This document shows positions 37,308 through 46,348 of a stretch of DNA of 64,000 bases, piece after piece. The notes beneath the pieces are model-generated. The model searched no databases, was not told the origin of the DNA, and saw only the letters and a list, made by a program, of their open reading frames with translations. Every line of letters starts with the position of its first letter. The stretch's first letter is position 1. Position numbers and translations under genes: made by a program. The stretch comes from Cognatishimia sp. WU-CL00825. GTDB lineage: Bacteria > Pseudomonadota > Alphaproteobacteria > Rhodobacterales > Rhodobacteraceae. The stretch spans positions 62,001-126,000 of the forward strand of contig NZ_BAABWX010000001.1 in assembly GCF_040364665.1 (NCBI RefSeq). Direction: 5' to 3'.

Positions 37308-38074
37308 GCGTGCTATCCAGTTTTGACCTGACCGGAAAAACCGCCCTAGTGACCGGCTGTAAACGCGGCATTGGACGCGGCATCGCCGAAGCTTTGGCTC
37401 AAGCCGGGGCCAATATCGTTGGTGTCAGCGCCACGCTTGAACTGCAGGGCAGCGCCGTTGAAAAATCGGTGCAGGACCTTGGGCGTAGCTTCAAGGCCTA
37501 TCAATGTGATTTTTCCGATCGCGATGCGGTGCGCAGCTTTGCCGCGCAGGTGCAAACCGATGGCGTCTCCCCAGACATTCTGGTGAACAACGCTGGCACC
37601 ATCAAACGCGCCCCTGCCGCCGATCATCCCGATGAACTGTGGGACGAAGTCATCGACGTCAATCTAACGGCCCAATTCATTCTGGCGCGCGAAATTGGCC
37701 GAGGCATGATCGCGCGCGGTTCCGGTAAAATCATCTTTACCGCCTCTTTGCTGACCTTTCAGGGCGGCATCACGGTGCCGGGCTATGCGGCCTCCAAGGG
37801 CGGAATTGGGCAGCTGACCAAGGCTTTGGCAAACGAATGGGCTGGCAAAGGTCTGAACGTGAATGCCATCGCGCCTGGCTATATCGCCACCGACAACACC
37901 CAAGCGCTGCAAGACGATGCGGATCGGTCCAAATCTATTCTCGAACGCATCCCCCAAGGCCGCTGGGGCACGCCACAAGATTTTGCGGGCCCCGCCGTGT
38001 TCCTGGCCTCTCAGGCTTCTAATTATGTCAACGGCGAGATCCTGGTGGTTGACGGCGGCTGGATGGGCCGCTGA
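37304..38074 (+). CDS. SDR-family sugar-acid dehydrogenase (KduD/gluconate 5-dehydrogenase type)
   Basis: A 256-residue short-chain dehydrogenase with cofactor motif TGCKRGIGRGIAE, NNAG, and the catalytic Ser and Tyr-x3-Lys in TASLL...YAASKG. The overall pattern (FDLTGKTALVTG, ILERIPQGRWGTPQDFAGP, VDGGWMGR) is that of 2-deoxy-D-gluconate 3-dehydrogenase (KduD). It is the last gene of the sugar operon. Its TGA directly abuts the TCA of the opposing LysR gene. Confidence 0.88.
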   Translation: MSVLSSFDLTGKTALVTGCKRGIGRGIAEALAQAGANIVGVSATLELQGSAVEKSVQDLGRSFKAYQCDFSDRDAVRSFAAQVQTDGVSPDILVNNAGTIKRAPAADHPDELWDEVIDVNLTAQFILAREIGRGMIARGSGKIIFTASLLTFQGGITVPGYAASKGGIGQLTKALANEWAGKGLNVNAIAPGYIATDNTQALQDDADRSKSILERIPQGRWGTPQDFAGPAVFLASQASNYVNGEILVVDGGWMGR

Positions 38075-39031
38075 TCACTTGCCCTGCCGCGTTGGTGGCA
38101 GGGCGCTTCCGGTGGCTTGTGCAACAATCCATTCGTGTACACGGCGCTGTTTTGGCGTCTGATTGGTCGCAGTCGAGCGGATGTAATAGCCAACATTGGT
38201 ACTAATGCTTTTGGAAAAGGGCCGCACAAGCTGTTGGTCTGCAAGCAGGGTGTCCAGCAGCACATTCCACCCCAACGCCACCCCTTGGCCACTTTGGGCG
38301 GCGCGCACCACCATTTCATAGGTATTGAACTCGGTTTCAACCGGCAATTGCGGCGCGGGTACGCCCCCGGCAGCAAACCAGTGCTGCCAATCAAGCCAGG
38401 GCGTGTCGCTGCACGGTGGGCGCAAATGGATCAGAGGCACCCCCAAATCGATCAGATCAGCAGGTTGTTTTAAGCCCGGATTGGCGTGCATGAATGCCGG
38501 GCTGCAAATTGCTGAAACATCTTCAAAAAATAGCAAATCAGCCTGCGCATCCCTTTGATCTGCCCGCGCCATATAGACCTCTATGTCGGTCTCAGCCCCT
38601 TCAACACCTGCCGGGTCCTGCGAGGTCACGATACAAATATCGGTGCTGCCCAATTCTTCGCGCAACTGTGGCAGCCTTGGCAAAAGCCAAAGTGCCGCAA
38701 AGGCGTGGTCGACAGACAAAACGACCCGATCTTTGCGCGCGCGATCGCGAAATGTTTGGAACTGCAATGCCGCCCTGTCCATCGGGTCTTGCAACATGCC
38801 AAACAGCGCCCGTCCGGTGGCCGTCATGGTCACACCAGTGGACTTTCGCAAAAACAAGGTCGTGCCAAGCGTGGTTTCCAGGTTCTTGATCCGCACGCTC
38901 AAACTGGGTTGCGACATTTTCAAGACCCGGGCCGCATGCGACAAAGTCCCACTGCGGCAGACCAGAACAAAGGCGCAAAGATCAACAGAGCTGCGCGCCA
39001 GCTTGTCATAGGCTATATCTATATCTTTCAT
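38075..39031 (-). CDS. LysR-family regulator of choline sulfate use
   Basis: A 318-residue LysR-type protein with an N-terminal helix-turn-helix (GTLSHAARVLKMSQPSLSVRIKNLE) and an effector-binding domain. It is divergent from choline sulfatase, the usual place for the choline-sulfate utilisation regulator. It probably activates betC when choline or choline sulfate is present; that is inferred from neighbourhood and family. The last 30 nt of coding sequence carry an 8-bp hairpin. The ribosome site at 39031 is weak. Confidence 0.87.
   Translation of the reverse strand: MKDIDIAYDKLARSSVDLCAFVLVCRSGTLSHAARVLKMSQPSLSVRIKNLETTLGTTLFLRKSTGVTMTATGRALFGMLQDPMDRAALQFQTFRDRARKDRVVLSVDHAFAALWLLPRLPQLREELGSTDICIVTSQDPAGVEGAETDIEVYMARADQRDAQADLLFFEDVSAICSPAFMHANPGLKQPADLIDLGVPLIHLRPPCSDTPWLDWQHWFAAGGVPAPQLPVETEFNTYEMVVRAAQSGQGVALGWNVLLDTLLADQQLVRPFSKSISTNVGYYIRSTATNQTPKQRRVHEWIVAQATGSALPPTRQGK
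38081..38104. terminator. Hairpin inside the 3' end of the LysR gene, after the SDR stop
   Basis: GCCCTGCC (38081-38088) and GGCAGGGC (38097-38104) form a perfect 8-bp stem with an 8-nt loop. It starts 6 nt after the plus-strand SDR stop and lies within the last codons of the opposing LysR gene. No T run is present. It could terminate or cap the plus-strand sugar operon. Confidence 0.45.
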
Positions 39032-39049
39032 ACGAAGTTTTTACTTCAA

Positions 39050-39081
39050 ATTCATGTAAGCATCAATCAACATATATGAAT
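39050..39081. promoter_or_regulatory. Inverted repeat between LysR gene and betC
   Basis: ATTCAT (39050-39055) and ATGAAT (39076-39081) are inverted in the AT-rich divergent promoter region; a second small repeat, GAAGT-TTTT-ACTTC, lies at 39034-39047. Either could belong to the LysR binding region. The arms are short, so this is tentative. Confidence 0.3.
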
Positions 39082-39159
39082 GTTATAGTTTAAGTCTATG
39101 CCAACTAGAGCGTCCGAACAGGGATCAGTTGCGACATTCCAACGACAAAAGGCAAGCCG

Positions 39160-40659
39160 ATGAATATTCTTATCCTAATGGTGGACCAGCTCAACGGTAC
39201 GCTCTTTCCTGATGGGCCAGCGGATTGGCTGCATGCACCAAATCTGAAACGCTTGGCAGAGCGGTCTGCGCGCTTTGCCAATTGCTACACGGCGTCGCCG
39301 CTCTGCGCCTCAGGCCGCGCCAGCTTTATGTCTGGCCAATTGCCCTCGGTCACCGGGGTCTATGACAACGCCGCCGAATTCCCCTCTGATCTGCCAACCT
39401 ATGCGCATCACCTACGCCGTGCGGGCTATTACACCTGCCTGTCTGGCAAAATGCACTTTGTGGGCCCCGATCAAATGCATGGATTTGAAGAACGGCTCAC
39501 CACCGATATCTACCCCGCTGATTTTGGCTGGACGCCGGACTACCGCAAACCCGGCGAGCGCATCGAATGGTGGTACCACAACATGGGCTCTGTCACCGGC
39601 TCTGGCGTGGCAGAAATCACCAATCAGATGGAATATGACGACGAAGTGGCCTTTAATGCCTGCGCCAAACTCTATGATCTGGCCCGCAAGAAAGACGACC
39701 GCCCTTGGTGCGTGACCGTCAGCTTCACCCACCCGCATGACCCCTATGTGGCACGTAAAAAATACTGGGATCTTTACGAAGATTGCGCCCATCTTTCGCC
39801 ACATGTGCCGGCGATTCCCTATGTGGATCAGGACGCCCATTCCAAGCGGATTTTTGACGCCAATGACTGGCGCAATTTTGACATCACCCAGTCTGATATC
39901 GAAAATTCACGCCGCGCCTATTTCGCAAATATCAGTTATCTTGATGACAAGGTCGGCGAAATCTTAGACGTGCTTGATCGCACAGATCAAGAGGCCGCCA
40001 TTCTGTTTGTCTCTGATCATGGCGATATGCTGGGTGAACGTGGTCTGTGGTTCAAGATGAGCATGTTTGAAGGCTCAGCGCGTGTGCCTCTGATGATTTC
40101 TGCCCCCGGTATTCCCGCGGGCCGCATTGACACGCCAGCCTCTGCAATTGATGTCTGCCCAACGCTGGCAGATCTGGCAGGCGTCAGCATGGACGAGATT
40201 GCGCCCTGGACCGAGGGCCAAAGCCTTGTGCCGGTGGCCAATGGCACAGCCCAGCGGGGTCCAGTGGCCATCGAATATGCCGCCGAAGCCTCTTATGCGC
40301 CCATCGTGGCACTACGTGACGGGGCTTACAAATACATTCGCTGCAATTTGGATCCCGATCTGCTGTTTGATCTGAGCGCAGATCCATACGAACAAATCAA
40401 CCTGGCCAATGATCCGGCCCATGCAGAGGTGCTCGCAAAAATGCAGGCTGACGCGGATGCACGGTGGGATTTAGACCGCTTTGATGCCGAAGTGCGTCAA
40501 TCCCAGGCGCGGCGCTGGGTTGTCTACGAAGCCTTGCGCAATGGATCTTACTACCCCTGGGACTACCAGCCGCTGCAAAAGGCCTCTGAACGCTTCATGC
40601 GAAACCACATGGATCTCAACGAGGTGGAAGACAGCCAGCGCTACCCGCGCGGCGATTAG
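39160..40659 (+). CDS. betC: Choline sulfatase
   Basis: A 499-residue type I sulfatase that hydrolyses choline-O-sulfate to choline and sulfate. The metal site (MVDQLNG) and SDHGDMLGERGLWFK are typical of BetC, as is the C-terminal WDYQP region that closes the active site in this family. The formylglycine site reads C-A-S-G-R at residues 49-53 instead of the standard C-x-P-x-R. The cysteine is kept, so activation by formylglycine-generating enzyme is still possible. AAGG lies upstream of ATG, and there is no signal peptide, so it acts in the cytoplasm. Confidence 0.94.
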   Translation: MNILILMVDQLNGTLFPDGPADWLHAPNLKRLAERSARFANCYTASPLCASGRASFMSGQLPSVTGVYDNAAEFPSDLPTYAHHLRRAGYYTCLSGKMHFVGPDQMHGFEERLTTDIYPADFGWTPDYRKPGERIEWWYHNMGSVTGSGVAEITNQMEYDDEVAFNACAKLYDLARKKDDRPWCVTVSFTHPHDPYVARKKYWDLYEDCAHLSPHVPAIPYVDQDAHSKRIFDANDWRNFDITQSDIENSRRAYFANISYLDDKVGEILDVLDRTDQEAAILFVSDHGDMLGERGLWFKMSMFEGSARVPLMISAPGIPAGRIDTPASAIDVCPTLADLAGVSMDEIAPWTEGQSLVPVANGTAQRGPVAIEYAAEASYAPIVALRDGAYKYIRCNLDPDLLFDLSADPYEQINLANDPAHAEVLAKMQADADARWDLDRFDAEVRQSQARRWVVYEALRNGSYYPWDYQPLQKASERFMRNHMDLNEVEDSQRYPRGD

Positions 40660-40760
40660 TTACCGTGCGCGGCACGCCCCACAGGGCTGCTTCATCTTTC
40701 CTTAAATACTCTCTTCTCTTACGTCTTATTTACGCTTTCACCAGGTCTTGCTTGGATCAC

Positions 40761-40779
40761 TCTTAGGTCATTCTTAGGT
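40761..40779 (+). repeat. Tandem TCTTAGGT direct repeat
   Basis: TCTTAGGT occurs at 40761-40768 and again at 40772-40779, an 11-bp period that matches one DNA turn. It lies about 150 nt upstream of the Crp/Fnr gene. Direct repeats with this spacing are typical of response-regulator sites, but the identity here is unknown. Confidence 0.35.
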
Positions 40780-40892
40780 TTCTGGGGCGCGGCAATTGCC
40801 CGCCCCAACACCTGTGCTTCTATGGGCCAAGACGTGCCGCTTTTGTTTGCGCTAGATCATAGACAATCAGACGCGCCAAAGCCTATACGGCT

Positions 40893-40914
40893 GCCAAATT
40901 CAAACCAATTTGGC
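40893..40914. promoter_or_regulatory. Inverted repeat just upstream of the Crp/Fnr regulator gene
   Basis: GCCAAATT (40893-40900) and AATTTGGC (40907-40914) are perfect 8-bp inverted arms separated by 6 nt, ending 14 nt before the ATG. It could be an autoregulatory operator or a hairpin hiding the ribosome site. It does not match the TTG-N8-CAA pattern. Confidence 0.45.
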
Positions 40915-40928
40915 GCGGAACTCAGGCC

Positions 40929-41615
40929 ATGAAGAAACAGACCTCGCTAAAATCAGATGTTGCAACCGCGCTCAGTTCGGTGTTTTTGCGCGATATGCCC
41001 GCCAGCGTGGCCGGGCAGTTGCTAGAGACGGCCCAGACCTACTCTGCGGTGACCGGAGAAATCCTGTTTGACGCCGGTGAAGCGGCTGAAAACGTTCTGA
41101 TTATCACTGACGGTCTTGTCAAACTCAGTCGCACCACGCGCGCCGGAGCCGAAGCTGTGGTCGCCGTCTCCAAAGCAGGTGACAGCGTTGCCACCGCACT
41201 GGCGTTTGGTCCGAGCCTTTACCCGGTCAGTTGCCATGTCCTCAAAGATTGCCGCTATGTTGCAATAAGCTGTGCTCATGTGCAGGAAACAATCCTGTCC
41301 TCGCGCGAATCCGTGGCCTCTGTCTTGTCAGCCACCTATGCCCACCTGCATCAGCTGGTCGAACAGGTCGAACAACTCAAATCACGCTCGGCAGACAAGC
41401 GTGTGGCGCGCTTTCTTGTGTTGCAATGTAAATCCCTGACCGGCGCAACATCCTTTAAGCTGCCGTTTGACAAGGTGGTGATTGCCGGATTGCTCGGCAT
41501 GACCCCGGAAACCCTGTCGCGCGCCTTTGCAAAACTAAAGCCCAAAGGGGTCGAAATCAGCGGCCAAAACGTCTCCATTAGGCGGGTGGAAACCCTGGTG
41601 ACATTCCTAGATTAA
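40929..41615 (+). CDS. Crp/Fnr-family regulator next to nap (Nnr/Dnr-like)
   Basis: A 228-residue Crp/Fnr protein. An N-terminal cyclic-nucleotide-binding-type beta barrel is followed by a dimer helix and a helix-turn-helix (FDKVVIAGLLGMTPETLSRAFAKL). The E and R of the recognition helix (ETLSR) fit recognition of TTG/CAA half-sites as in FNR, DNR and NnrR. The N-terminal cysteine cluster that binds [4Fe-4S] in FNR is absent, so it is more like the NO- or redox-responsive Nnr/Dnr class. It is directly upstream of napE, whose promoter carries a matching box, so it is the likely nap regulator and perhaps also acts at nosC. Confidence 0.87.
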   Translation: MKKQTSLKSDVATALSSVFLRDMPASVAGQLLETAQTYSAVTGEILFDAGEAAENVLIITDGLVKLSRTTRAGAEAVVAVSKAGDSVATALAFGPSLYPVSCHVLKDCRYVAISCAHVQETILSSRESVASVLSATYAHLHQLVEQVEQLKSRSADKRVARFLVLQCKSLTGATSFKLPFDKVVIAGLLGMTPETLSRAFAKLKPKGVEISGQNVSIRRVETLVTFLD

Positions 41616-41651
41616 ACGCCGCCGCTCATAGCAATAAAAAAAACTCGGACT

Positions 41652-41665
41652 TTGATCTTCGTCAA
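41652..41665 (+). promoter_or_regulatory. FNR/Nnr-type binding site upstream of napE
   Basis: TTGATCTTCGTCAA fits the TTGAT-N4-(A/G)TCAA consensus of FNR/NnrR sites closely. Its centre is about 63 nt upstream of the napE start; with the usual -41.5 placement, transcription would start near 41700. It lies 37 nt after the Crp/Fnr gene stop. Confidence 0.7.
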
Positions 41666-41721
41666 GGTTATTCACTTTTGCGCGATCTAGGTTGGCTGAA
41701 ACCAAACTGAGAGAATGAGCC

Positions 41722-41889
41722 ATGTCAGACCTCCCTGATACCAGCCAAGACTACCCACAAGCCAGCAAACGCGCAGAACGGTCTACGTTTTTGTTTTTGG
41801 TGGTCTTGCTTGCCCCGATCCTAAGCGTCGTTCTCGTTGGCGGCTACGGCTTCGCCATTTGGATGTCCCAACTCATCTTTGGTCACTGA
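41722..41889 (+). CDS. napE: NapE, small membrane protein of the nitrate reductase operon
   Basis: A 55-residue protein with one membrane helix containing TFLFLVVLLAPILSV and then VGGYGFAIWM, the conserved NapE core. The N-terminal 20 residues are polar and cytoplasmic. NapE occurs in many alphaproteobacterial nap operons and its role is unclear. It is the first gene of napEFDABC and ends 8 nt before napF. Confidence 0.92.
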   Translation: MSDLPDTSQDYPQASKRAERSTFLFLVVLLAPILSVVLVGGYGFAIWMSQLIFGH

Positions 41890-41897
41890 GGCATCTG

Positions 41898-42398
41898 ATG
41901 TCGGATCAAACCCTTAACAGACGCGATTTTTTTCGCGGTGCCAAGCGGCATGCCGACAGCGTGGTTGTGCGCCCTCCGGGGATCACCACCGCGGGCTTGT
42001 CTCGCTGCACCTCGTGCAAAGACTGCGCCACTGCCTGTCCTGAACAGGTGATTGGATTTGGCCCCGACAAAATGCCGTTCCTCGCGTTTGCGCAGGGCGG
42101 CTGCAGCTTTTGTGGGGACTGCGCAACAGCCTGTCAACACGATGTTTTTGATCCCGACCATATGACCCTGAGTGCAGATGTCGCTATCGCAAGCAAATGC
42201 TTGTTGCAGGCGGGAACCTCTTGCCAAATCTGCACCGATTTTTGTGACACCGAGGCCCTGCGCTTTGACCTGAGCGTGCGTCCCTTTGGTGCCATCCACA
42301 TAGATAACGCAGCCTGCACAGGTTGCGGTTTCTGCGTCAGCGCTTGCCCCGTTGATGCCATCTCCGTCACAGCCAATCGTCAAAAGGTGGCCGCATGA
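41898..42398 (+). CDS. napF: NapF, cytoplasmic four-cluster ferredoxin for NapA maturation
   Basis: A 166-residue iron-sulfur protein with cysteine groups CTSCKDCATACP, CSFCGDCATACQ and CTGCGFCVSACP, plus a middle CQICTDFC stretch, giving three to four [4Fe-4S] sites. NapF binds NapA in the cytoplasm and helps insert its iron-sulfur cluster before Tat export. The start at 41898 has GAGG upstream; a longer frame exists but would overlap napE. It overlaps napD by 4 nt. Confidence 0.93.
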   Translation: MSDQTLNRRDFFRGAKRHADSVVVRPPGITTAGLSRCTSCKDCATACPEQVIGFGPDKMPFLAFAQGGCSFCGDCATACQHDVFDPDHMTLSADVAIASKCLLQAGTSCQICTDFCDTEALRFDLSVRPFGAIHIDNAACTGCGFCVSACPVDAISVTANRQKVAA

Positions 42399-42679
42399 CC
42401 TCAATAACGCATATTTCCAGCCTGCTTGTCAGCGCGCATCCCGGTCAAAAAGACCAGGTGTGTTCAGACATTCTGGTGCACGACTTTGCTGAAATCGCCC
42501 ATGCGGACGAGACCGGCAAAATCATCGTGACCCTCGAGACCCCCGACGAAAGCGCGATTGTCTCTGCGCTCACCGAAATTCAACTCATCAAAGGCGTCGT
42601 GAATGCATCGCTGGTGTACCACCAGGCCGATAACACCGACGCCCTCGAAACTCTCGCAACAGGAGTCCGCCATGACTAA
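42395..42679 (+). CDS. napD: NapD, chaperone binding the NapA Tat signal
   Basis: A 94-residue cytoplasmic chaperone. It opens with [13 protein letters not shown], the conserved NapD strand with the S-S-L-V motif, and has the ferredoxin-like fold pattern. NapD holds the NapA signal peptide until cofactor insertion is complete. It overlaps napF by 4 nt at the start and napA by 8 nt at the end. Confidence 0.93.
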   Translation: MTSITHISSLLVSAHPGQKDQVCSDILVHDFAEIAHADETGKIIVTLETPDESAIVSALTEIQLIKGVVNASLVYHQADNTDALETLATGVRHD

Positions 42680-45170
42680 AGTAACCCGACGCCAGGTTGT
42701 CAAAGCCCAAGCCGTTGCTGCCGCCGCAGCCGCCGCCGGCGTACCCGTGCCACTGGCCGCACAAAACCTCGTCACCGACGCATCGTTGACCGATCTTAAA
42801 TGGTCCAAAGCCGCCTGCCGCTTCTGCGGCACAGGCTGCTCGATCATGGTGGCCACCAAAGCGGGCCGCGTTGTGGCAACCCACGGCGACAGCAAGTCCG
42901 AAGTGAACCGTGGTCTGAACTGCGTCAAAGGCTATTTCCTGTCTAAAATCATGTACGGCAAAGACCGTCTGACCCAACCTTTGTTGCGCAAAACCAATGG
43001 TGTATATGACAAAGAAGGCGAATTCACCCCGGTATCCTGGGATGAAGCTTTCGACATCATGGCTGAAAAGTGGAAGGCCACACTCAAGGAAAAAGGTCCC
43101 AAAGGCATCGGCATGTTTGGCTCTGGCCAATGGACCGTTTGGGAAGGCTATGCCGCATCTAAATTGATGAAAGCTGGCTTCCGCTCTAACAACATCGACC
43201 CCAACGCGCGCCATTGTATGGCCTCTGCGGTTGGCGGCTTTATCCGCACCTTTGGTATTGATGAGCCGATGGGCTGCTATGATGACTTTGAACACGCAGA
43301 CGCTTTTGTGCTGTGGGGATCCAACATGGCCGAAATGCACCCGATTCTTTGGACCCGGATTGCAGATCGTAAATTCAGCCACCCCCATGTGAAAGTCGCG
43401 GTTCTGTCCACTTATCAGCACCGCAGCTTTGATCTGGCCGATATTCCGATGATCTTCACACCTCAGACCGATTTGGTGATGTTGAACTATATCGCGAATT
43501 ACCTGATCGAAAACGATGCGGTGAACCACGATTTTGTGGGCAAACACGTGAACTTCCGCCGCGGTAACACCGACATCGGCTATGGTCTGCGCCCAGAGCA
43601 TCCTTTGGAACAAGCTGCTGAAAACAATGACAAAGCTGGCGGCTCTTCCCCCATGTCATTTGAAGAATTCGCAGAATTCGTCAAACCATACACTCTTGAA
43701 TACGCAGCAGAAATGTCAGGCGTTCCAGCGCATCGTCTCGAAGCGATGGCCAAGCTTTATGCGGATCCAAACACCAAGGTGATGTCGCTTTGGACCATGG
43801 GCGCGAACCAGCACACACGCGGTGTCTGGGTCAACAACATGATCTACAACATCCACCTTCTGACCGGTAAGATCTCCACTCCGGGCAACTCGCCGTTCTC
43901 CCTGACAGGTCAGCCTTCTGCCTGTGGTACAGCCCGCGAAGTGGGTACATTTGCCCACCGTCTGCCCGCGGATCTGGTGGTTGCCAATGAAGAACACCGT
44001 CGCTTTTCCGAGGATATTTGGAAAATCCCACACGGGACCATTCCGGGTAAAGTTGGTGCACATGCAGTGTTGCAAAACCGCCTGCTGAAAGATGGCAAAA
44101 TCAATTGCTATTGGGTGCAGGTCAATAACAACATGCAAGCCGCGCCAAACATGTTGGAAGAGGGCCTGCCGGGCTATCGCAACCCTGCCAACTTTATTGT
44201 TGTGTCTGATGCATACCCAACCGTCACAGCCGAAGCCGCTGACCTGATCTTGCCAACCGCAATGTGGGTGGAAAAAGAAGGGGCCTATGGCAACGCGGAA
44301 CGCCGAACACAATTCTGGAAACAGATGGTGAATGCGCCGGGCGAAAGCATGTCTGATCTCTGGCAGCTGGTCGAATTCTCCAAACGCTTTACCACCGAAG
44401 AAGTTTGGGACGCCGAAATTTTGGACGCCAATCCAGAATTCAAAGGCAAAACCCTGTATGACGTTCTATTCAAAAACGGTCAGGTCGATGCCTTCCCACT
44501 AGAAGAATCCGGCACTGACTATGAAAACATCGAATCCGAAGACTTCGGCTTCTATATTCAAAAAGGTTTGTTTGAAGAATACGCTGCCTTTGGTCGCGAC
44601 CACGGTCACGATCTGGCCACCTTTGAAACCTATCACAAAGAGCGTGGCCTGCGCTGGCCGGTTGTGAATGGCAAGGAAACCAAGTGGCGCTTCAAAGAGG
44701 GGTCAGACCCCTATGCCAAACCTGGTTCTGACTTTGACTTCTACGGCAAGCCAGATGGTCGCGCGGTGATTTTCGCGCTGCCATTTGAACCTGCCCCAGA
44801 AAACCCAGACGAAGAGTATCCTTTCTGGCTGTCCACCGGTCGTGTGCTTGAACATTGGCACTCAGGCTCGATGACCCAGCGGGTTCCAGAGCTGTACAAA
44901 GCGGTGCCAGACGCACTTTGCTACATGCATGTGGATGACGCCAAAGCCATGGGCCTGCGTCGCGGATCCGAGGTCAAAGTTTCTTCGCGTCGCGGCAGCA
45001 TTGTCACACGGGTTGAAACCCGAGGCCGCAACAAGCCGCCGCGCGGTTTGGTCTTTGTGCCTTGGTTTGATGCCAGCCAGCTGATCAACAAAGTCACCTT
45101 GGATGCAACTGATCCAATTTCGAAACAGACGGACTTTAAAAAGTGCGCCGTTAAAATCGAAGCCGTGTAA
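42672..45170 (+). CDS. napA: NapA, periplasmic nitrate reductase catalytic subunit
   Basis: An 832-residue molybdenum bis-MGD enzyme that reduces nitrate to nitrite. A Tat signal ([10 protein letters not shown]) starts at residue 5. The [4Fe-4S] cluster is bound by CRFCGTGCS plus GLNCVKGY. Molybdopterin-binding segments such as [15 protein letters not shown] hold the Mo-ligand cysteine, and the C-terminal domain ([20 protein letters not shown]) binds the pterin. Length matches the family (about 830). The start at 42672 was chosen because the Tat signal then begins at the N-terminus. Confidence 0.98.
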   Translation: MTKVTRRQVVKAQAVAAAAAAAGVPVPLAAQNLVTDASLTDLKWSKAACRFCGTGCSIMVATKAGRVVATHGDSKSEVNRGLNCVKGYFLSKIMYGKDRLTQPLLRKTNGVYDKEGEFTPVSWDEAFDIMAEKWKATLKEKGPKGIGMFGSGQWTVWEGYAASKLMKAGFRSNNIDPNARHCMASAVGGFIRTFGIDEPMGCYDDFEHADAFVLWGSNMAEMHPILWTRIADRKFSHPHVKVAVLSTYQHRSFDLADIPMIFTPQTDLVMLNYIANYLIENDAVNHDFVGKHVNFRRGNTDIGYGLRPEHPLEQAAENNDKAGGSSPMSFEEFAEFVKPYTLEYAAEMSGVPAHRLEAMAKLYADPNTKVMSLWTMGANQHTRGVWVNNMIYNIHLLTGKISTPGNSPFSLTGQPSACGTAREVGTFAHRLPADLVVANEEHRRFSEDIWKIPHGTIPGKVGAHAVLQNRLLKDGKINCYWVQVNNNMQAAPNMLEEGLPGYRNPANFIVVSDAYPTVTAEAADLILPTAMWVEKEGAYGNAERRTQFWKQMVNAPGESMSDLWQLVEFSKRFTTEEVWDAEILDANPEFKGKTLYDVLFKNGQVDAFPLEESGTDYENIESEDFGFYIQKGLFEEYAAFGRDHGHDLATFETYHKERGLRWPVVNGKETKWRFKEGSDPYAKPGSDFDFYGKPDGRAVIFALPFEPAPENPDEEYPFWLSTGRVLEHWHSGSMTQRVPELYKAVPDALCYMHVDDAKAMGLRRGSEVKVSSRRGSIVTRVETRGRNKPPRGLVFVPWFDASQLINKVTLDATDPISKQTDFKKCAVKIEAV

Positions 45171-45181
45171 GGGGAAAACCA

Positions 45182-45643
45182 ATGAAACGCTTTCTCATTC
45201 CCGCCCTCATCGCAGCCACCGTCTCGGTTGCTTTTGCAGAACCCCAAGTGGCCACCCTGCGTGGCCCAGCCTCTCTGGATCAAACCGAAGCGGCACCGGT
45301 GATTGCCAAAGTGGTGAATTCCGACGTCAAAAAAGCGCGGAATTACCCCGAACAACCGCCTGTGATCCCTCATAAAATCACAGGTTATCAGATCGATACC
45401 AACCACAACCAGTGTCTGACCTGCCATTCACGCACCGCTGTCGAAGTCAGCCAAGCGCCAATGATCTCGGTCACCCACTTTATGAACCGCGATGGTCAGT
45501 TCCTGGCCTCTGCATCGCCACGCCGATATTTCTGCACCCAATGTCACGTGCCGCAATCTGATGCGCGTGATCTCGTGGAAAACACCTTTGTGGATGTGGA
45601 CGAGGTGTTGGACTATTTGCAGCTGCATGGGGATGACAAATAA
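45182..45643 (+). CDS. napB: NapB, dihaem cytochrome subunit of nitrate reductase
   Basis: A 153-residue periplasmic protein with a signal peptide ending FAE at about residue 20 and two CxxCH haem motifs (CLTCH, CTQCH). It passes electrons from NapC to NapA. The central NHNQCLTCH and [10 protein letters not shown] motifs are typical. The ribosome site is AAGGGG. Its stop shares a base with the napC start (TAATG). Confidence 0.97.
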   Translation: MKRFLIPALIAATVSVAFAEPQVATLRGPASLDQTEAAPVIAKVVNSDVKKARNYPEQPPVIPHKITGYQIDTNHNQCLTCHSRTAVEVSQAPMISVTHFMNRDGQFLASASPRRYFCTQCHVPQSDARDLVENTFVDVDEVLDYLQLHGDDK

Positions 45644-46293
45644 TGTTTAAATTCATCTCCAGAGTGTGGTGGATTATGCGCAAGCCATCCACCCACCTGT
45701 CGCTCGGGTTCCTCACCTGGGGTGGCTTCATCATGGGGGTCATTTTCTGGGGTGGGTTCAACACCACACTGGAACTGACCAACACCGAAGAGTTCTGTAC
45801 CAGCTGCCACGAAATGCGTGAAAACGTCTTTGTAGAGTTGCAATCCACGGTGCACTACTCCAACGCATCTGGCGTGCGGGCAACTTGCCCGGATTGCCAC
45901 GTGCCCCATGAATGGTCCGCCAAAATTGCACGCAAAATGGCCGCTTCCAAAGAGGTCTACGGCAAAATTTTCGGCACCATCAGCACCCGTGAAAAATTCG
46001 AGGAAAAACGTCTCGAACTGGCCCAGCACGAATGGGACCGTTTTGAGGCCAACGACAGTCTCGAATGCCGCAACTGCCACTCCGCTGACAGTATGGACAT
46101 CACCTTGCAAAGCAAACGGGCCTCAGAAGCCCACGAGCGCTTTCTGCTGACCGGCGAGAAAACCTGTATCAACTGTCACAAAGGCATTGCGCACCAATTG
46201 CCAAACTCGGCCCCCACCAATGCGCATTCCAGCAACATGACCAGCGGCGAAGAAGCCGCTTTGATCAAGCAATTCCTAGCCAAATCTGACTAG
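45643..46293 (+). CDS. napC: NapC, membrane-anchored tetrahaem quinol dehydrogenase
   Basis: A 216-residue NapC/NirT-family protein. One N-terminal membrane helix ([17 protein letters not shown]) anchors four c-type haems bound by CTSCH, CPDCH, CRNCH and CINCH. It oxidises quinol and reduces NapB. The operon has no napGH, so NapC must be the quinol entry point. A strong terminator follows. Confidence 0.97.
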   Translation: MFKFISRVWWIMRKPSTHLSLGFLTWGGFIMGVIFWGGFNTTLELTNTEEFCTSCHEMRENVFVELQSTVHYSNASGVRATCPDCHVPHEWSAKIARKMAASKEVYGKIFGTISTREKFEEKRLELAQHEWDRFEANDSLECRNCHSADSMDITLQSKRASEAHERFLLTGEKTCINCHKGIAHQLPNSAPTNAHSSNMTSGEEAALIKQFLAKSD

Positions 46294-46317
46294 AAGTTGA
46301 CCCTATATGGTTTAGTC

Positions 46318-46348
46318 AGGCGGCCTCACATCAGAGGCCGCCTTTTTT
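46318..46348 (+). terminator. Rho-independent terminator of the nap operon
   Basis: AGGCGGCCTC and GAGGCCGCCT form a perfect 10-bp stem with a 6-nt loop, and the stem runs directly into TTTTTT. It lies 24 nt after the napC stop and is the clearest terminator in the window. Confidence 0.95.

Noticed and set aside
40784..40806. GGGGCGCGGC...GCCCGCCCC as a terminator for betC
   Set aside because: The stem needs a bulge and no T run follows; it lies more than 120 nt after the stop, so I do not call it.
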